From Arthrobacter oryzae (GTDB lineage: Bacteria > Actinomycetota > Actinomycetes > Actinomycetales > Micrococcaceae): a stretch of DNA of 64,000 nt. Below, in pieces: positions 61,294-64,000 of the stretch (its first letter is position 1; each line of letters opens with the position of its first letter). A model generated the notes under the pieces. The model saw only the letters and a list, made by a program, of their open reading frames with translations, did no database searches and had not been told where the DNA came from. A program made the position numbers and the translations under genes. The stretch lies in assembly GCF_030718995.1 (NCBI RefSeq), contig NZ_CP132204.1, forward strand, positions 558,001 to 622,000, written 5' to 3'.

Positions 61294-62400
61294 ATGTCAT
61301 CACCAAGTTCCACGCCGCTGTTTTCAGGAGGAGTCCAAAAATATGCGTGGGTAGACCTCGGCAAGGGCGTGTGCATGATCCTGGTCGTCCTTCTGCACGT
61401 CTCACACTGGTTCGAGCGGGACATTTCGCACGGCGCTGTCGGACCTTGGATCCACCTCAGCGATTTTCTGACCCCCCTCCGGATGCCCCTGTTCTTCTTT
61501 ATCTCCGGATTCCTCGCGACACGGGCCATCCGGCGGCCCCTCAGGGAAACGAAGGCGCGGACTGTAGGGCTGTATTATCTCTACATTGTTTGGACGCTTG
61601 TGGCCGCATTGCGGCGCATCGTGCTGTTCGCTGCCGGTCAATCGGCTTGGCCTACATTCATTGATGTAGCCAGCGGTCTGTTCTTTCCAACACTGTTTTG
61701 GTACATCTGGGCGCTGGGCGCCTACTTCCTCGTCACGAAGGCGCTCATGGGCGTGCTCGGGAAGAACAGCGATTTGGCGCTTATTCCTGTGTTCGTTCTC
61801 GCCGCCGTGGCGCCCTTCATAAGTGACTGGTCCCGTGAACTATTGCAGCCACGCATGGACGGTATTGAATTAGGCTCCATAGCCGCGAACCTCGCTTGGT
61901 TCTACTTCGGCGTCCACGGAACGACCGCGTGGTTGGCGATCATGAGGAAGGCCTCAAAGCCCAAGCTGTTTGTATTCACAGGGGTCTATTTCGCAGTATA
62001 CGCTGCAGGATTTGGCCTCGGAGTATTGACCGAAGTCAAGGTAATCTTGGCACCAATCGCCATCATGGCCGCAGCTCAATGGCTATCCCTCGCGCGGACA
62101 ACCACAAGAGCCTCCCGAATATTACAAGCTGTGGGCAGCCTGACGCTTCCCGTGTACATTCTGCACTTCTTTGCGCTCTCCGCCGCCGGCACACTCATAA
62201 TGGTCAGTGGCCTCGTCCCAGTCCTGCAAAAAAATTTAGGCGTGTCGGGCGCCATCGTCCCTCCGGCGCTGACAGCGCTCATAGTGTGGTCAACATACAA
62301 GGTGGGACGAATCGCGATGCGGGCTCCCGCCCGCTGGATGATGGCCGCGCCAGCTTGGATGCTGCGTCCGGGGCACAACGCAAGCCACCGTATTTCTTGA
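61294..62400 (+). CDS. Membrane acyltransferase (acyltransferase_3 family)
   Basis: A 368-residue polytopic membrane protein with about ten helices, starting with YAWVDLGKGVCMILVVLLH, the usual first motif of acyltransferase-3 proteins (the catalytic His lies in this helix), followed by RMPLFFFISGFLA. Members O-acetylate sugars or surface glycans. A GGGGGAGG ribosome site precedes the ATG. It is lower in GC than the core genes and flanked by transposase remnants, so it was probably acquired. The glycan target is unknown. Confidence 0.82.
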   Translation: MSSPSSTPLFSGGVQKYAWVDLGKGVCMILVVLLHVSHWFERDISHGAVGPWIHLSDFLTPLRMPLFFFISGFLATRAIRRPLRETKARTVGLYYLYIVWTLVAALRRIVLFAAGQSAWPTFIDVASGLFFPTLFWYIWALGAYFLVTKALMGVLGKNSDLALIPVFVLAAVAPFISDWSRELLQPRMDGIELGSIAANLAWFYFGVHGTTAWLAIMRKASKPKLFVFTGVYFAVYAAGFGLGVLTEVKVILAPIAIMAAAQWLSLARTTTRASRILQAVGSLTLPVYILHFFALSAAGTLIMVSGLVPVLQKNLGVSGAIVPPALTALIVWSTYKVGRIAMRAPARWMMAAPAWMLRPGHNASHRIS

Positions 62401-62518
62401 TGCCGCTGCCCATCATCCGGCCTGCTACTTACCCAGCACAACGCCGACCACGAAGGCGGTCGCGTGGGCCGTCGATGTCGGGACTGCCCGGCTTTTTGTT
62501 GACTCGGGTCTTAGGCCG

Positions 62519-63120
62519 CTGTGAGCGCGACGACCGGCGCAGGATCGGGAACCGGCTCAAGAAGCTCGCACCCAGAATGGGTGAACGCCTTGCCGGCGAG
62601 ATCATCGACGCCCTGGACCAGCAAACGGTTACAGTGGTGTGAACGAACGATGCGACCATCGTGCTGCCCCTGTTGGCGCGGATGCTCGAGAATATCCGCG
62701 AATCGCGGGACACCGTTTTCGCCCAGGTCGAAGCCTTCGTGGAGGCCCACCCTCTTCAGCCGTTCCTGACGTCGCTCCAGGCGGTCGGCGTCAGGACCGC
62801 AGCACGGATCCTCGCCGAGATCATCGGCGAAGATTTTGTCTCCGCAGGACACCTGGCTTCCTACTCAGGACTGGCCCCGTGACCTGGCGTTCCGGGACAG
62901 CCATCCGCGGAGACCACCCACCCCGGACGGGAAACAAGATCCTCAAGAGAGCCCTGTTCCTCTCCGCCTTCGCCGCACTGAAGGATCCGCTTTCGAGGGC
63001 CTACGAACGGAACGAGCCGAAGGCAAACGCCACAATCAGGCTCTCATCGCTCTCGTCCGCGGCCGCTGCTGCGACACCCCCTACGCCATGCTTAGGGACG
63101 GCACCTTCTACGAACCCCTG
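62519..63120 (+). pseudogene. IS110-family transposase remnant (C-terminal part)
   Basis: The recognisable part is the IS110 C-terminal (Transposase_20) region: RRIGNRLKKLAPRMGERL, ALDQQTVTVV, LTSLQAVGVRTAARILAEI, SAGHLASYSGLAP, then (after a TGA) a new frame with TWRSGTAIRGDHPPRTGNK and ALFLSAFAALKDPLSRA, and finally another frame with KRHNQALIALVRGRC and AMLRDGTFYEP. The N-terminal DEDD catalytic domain is missing. At least two stops or frame changes occur. It is an inactive remnant. Confidence 0.8.
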
Positions 63121-63160
63121 CTACCTCGCATATCTCAGACTACTTCGTGTTCGTGCGTCA

Positions 63161-63290
63161 TTGGGAAACCCCTTGTCGCTGGAGGTGCCGGTTTCATCGG
63201 TTCCTATTTTGCCCACTACGTTCTCGAGAACAGTGAGGATCCCGTTATGGTCCTGGACAAGCTGACGTGGAAACGGAAACTGGTGGCGGA
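63161..63290 (+). pseudogene. N-terminal fragment of dTDP-glucose 4,6-dehydratase (rmlB-like)
   Basis: A short open stretch reads GKPLVAGGAGFIGSYFAHYV then ENSEDPVMVLDKLT, the N-terminus of RmlB-type dehydratases with the NAD-binding GGAGFIG. After about 45 residues the similarity stops and the frame runs into unrelated sequence. It is fused in frame to the end of the IS110 remnant. It is a fragment left by rearrangement of a surface-sugar gene. Confidence 0.6.
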
Positions 63291-63386
63291 CGCAAATGCC
63301 GAGACCGAAGCCAAGTACAAGAACAGGGCCAGTGAGCAACATTATGTTATGACACAATCCACGTCCCTTGCGGCATGTACGGGCCA

Positions 63387-64000
63387 CTACAGGTCAGCGA
63401 TAAGGAACCCCGGATTCTCGATCGCGTCAGCGACATAGCGCAAGAAGCCCCCAGCTGTTCCCCCGTCACACACACGGTGATCGAAAGTGAGAGTCAGTTC
63501 AGCAACCTTCCTGACAGCCACCTCGCCGTCGACTACCCAAGGTTTATCAATAATCCGCCCCACGCCCAGGATCCCCACCTCCGGGTGGTTGATGACCGCG
63601 GCGGAGCCGTCCACGCCGAATACACCGTAGTTATTCAGCGTGAAAGTGCCGCTGCCAAGCTCCGACGGCGTGGCCTTCCCGTCGCGTACGACGGCGGTAA
63701 GCCGGCGGATCTCGGCATCAAGCTCCCGGGCACTCATCTTGTCCGCGTTGCGCACCGAGGGCACCATCAGCCCGCGGTCCGTCTGAGCTGCGAAGCCCAG
63801 GTTGACGCCGTTGAACGCGATGATTTCCTGACTCTCCCCGCCCGCGGCGTCCTCAGTGGTGACAATTCTGGTGTTCAGCTCCGGATACTTCTTCAGTCCC
63901 GCGGTGACAAACCGCGCGATGAATGCCAGCAAGCCAGGGGTATTGTGCGGGTCCGTCTTTTTCAGGGCGGCACGCATTTCCACGAGAGCCGTGGCGTCCA
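63387..64000 (-). CDS. 2-oxoacid dehydrogenase E2 (dihydrolipoamide acyltransferase), partial
   Basis: The C-terminal catalytic domain of an E2 acyltransferase; the 5' part lies outside the window (frame open to the edge). The active-site motif DHRVCDGG with the catalytic His and Asp is near the C-terminus, followed by the usual closing segment to DAIENPGFLI. The segment VNLGFAAQTDRGLMVPSV is typical of E2 proteins of branched-chain or pyruvate dehydrogenase complexes; the complex type cannot be told without the lipoyl domains. The gene lies just after an IS remnant but appears intact. Confidence 0.88.
   Translation of the reverse strand, partial: DATALVEMRAALKKTDPHNTPGLLAFIARFVTAGLKKYPELNTRIVTTEDAAGGESQEIIAFNGVNLGFAAQTDRGLMVPSVRNADKMSARELDAEIRRLTAVVRDGKATPSELGSGTFTLNNYGVFGVDGSAAVINHPEVGILGVGRIIDKPWVVDGEVAVRKVAELTLTFDHRVCDGGTAGGFLRYVADAIENPGFLIADL

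Overview
The window looks like a chromosomal segment of a high-GC actinobacterium, most likely an Arthrobacter/Pseudarthrobacter-type member of the Micrococcaceae. The basis is the strong G/C third-position bias, Tat- and Sec-exported proteins with actinobacterial features, GAF-ANTAR regulators, a MenC menaquinone gene, and intergenic repeats that recur through the first 13 kb. This assignment is inference; no rRNA gene is present and I saw no tRNA gene.

Layout. 1-13 kb: partial argS, a Tat-exported PhoX phosphatase, menC, a small secreted protein, a PAP2 phosphatase, a GH25-like secreted hydrolase, an aminotransferase, a carboxymuconolactone-decarboxylase-fold protein and a divergent TetR/flavin-monooxygenase pair. 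Four intergenic arrays here share an exact 32-bp period around a GTGAGAGAGCGTC core; two are organised around a central hairpin. 12.7-22.6 kb: a minus-strand MFS/lipocalin-like group, two GAF-ANTAR regulators, an SDR protein, a MinD/ParA-like ATPase, a divergent ArsR-rhodanese/methyltransferase pair with palindromes between them, and a TetR regulator. 22.6-33 kb: a P-type ATPase, an ABC exporter, a coupled K+ uptake pair (KimA-like symporter plus TrkH), a decayed glycosyltransferase, and a zinc-ribbon/MarR pair sharing a perfect 12-6-12 palindrome.

33-42 kb is a surface and signalling module. It has a small SipW-type surface protein, an Ig-like surface protein, two divergent WxL-like proteins, a WxL-interacting (DUF916-type) membrane protein, a membrane PAS-EAL protein, an Hpt-like protein lacking its phosphoacceptor His, a lone receiver, and three small proteins of 39-54 residues. 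The 468-bp leader between the WxL genes may be structured and deserves a c-di-GMP riboswitch test. 42-49 kb holds two tandem S8 serine proteases, each ending in three SLH repeats.

50.3-59.4 kb is the most striking region: eight minus-strand genes, the first seven overlapping by 4-8 nt. In transcription order they encode a 412-aa helical protein, a Clp/Hsp100-like AAA+ ATPase with an extra N-terminal region, a small radical-SAM activase-like enzyme, a zinc-knuckle/FHA protein, a membrane Ser/Thr kinase, a PP2C phosphatase, a multi-pass membrane protein and a membrane-anchored extracellular protein. A 49-aa Cys-rich protein is divergently encoded next to them. I do not recognise the set as a named system; it looks like a phosphorylation-controlled AAA+/radical-SAM machine at the membrane.

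59.8-63.4 kb is a decayed insertion zone (IS1182-like and IS110-like transposase remnants, an rmlB fragment) around an intact acyltransferase. The window ends in the 3' part of a 2-oxoacid dehydrogenase E2 gene.
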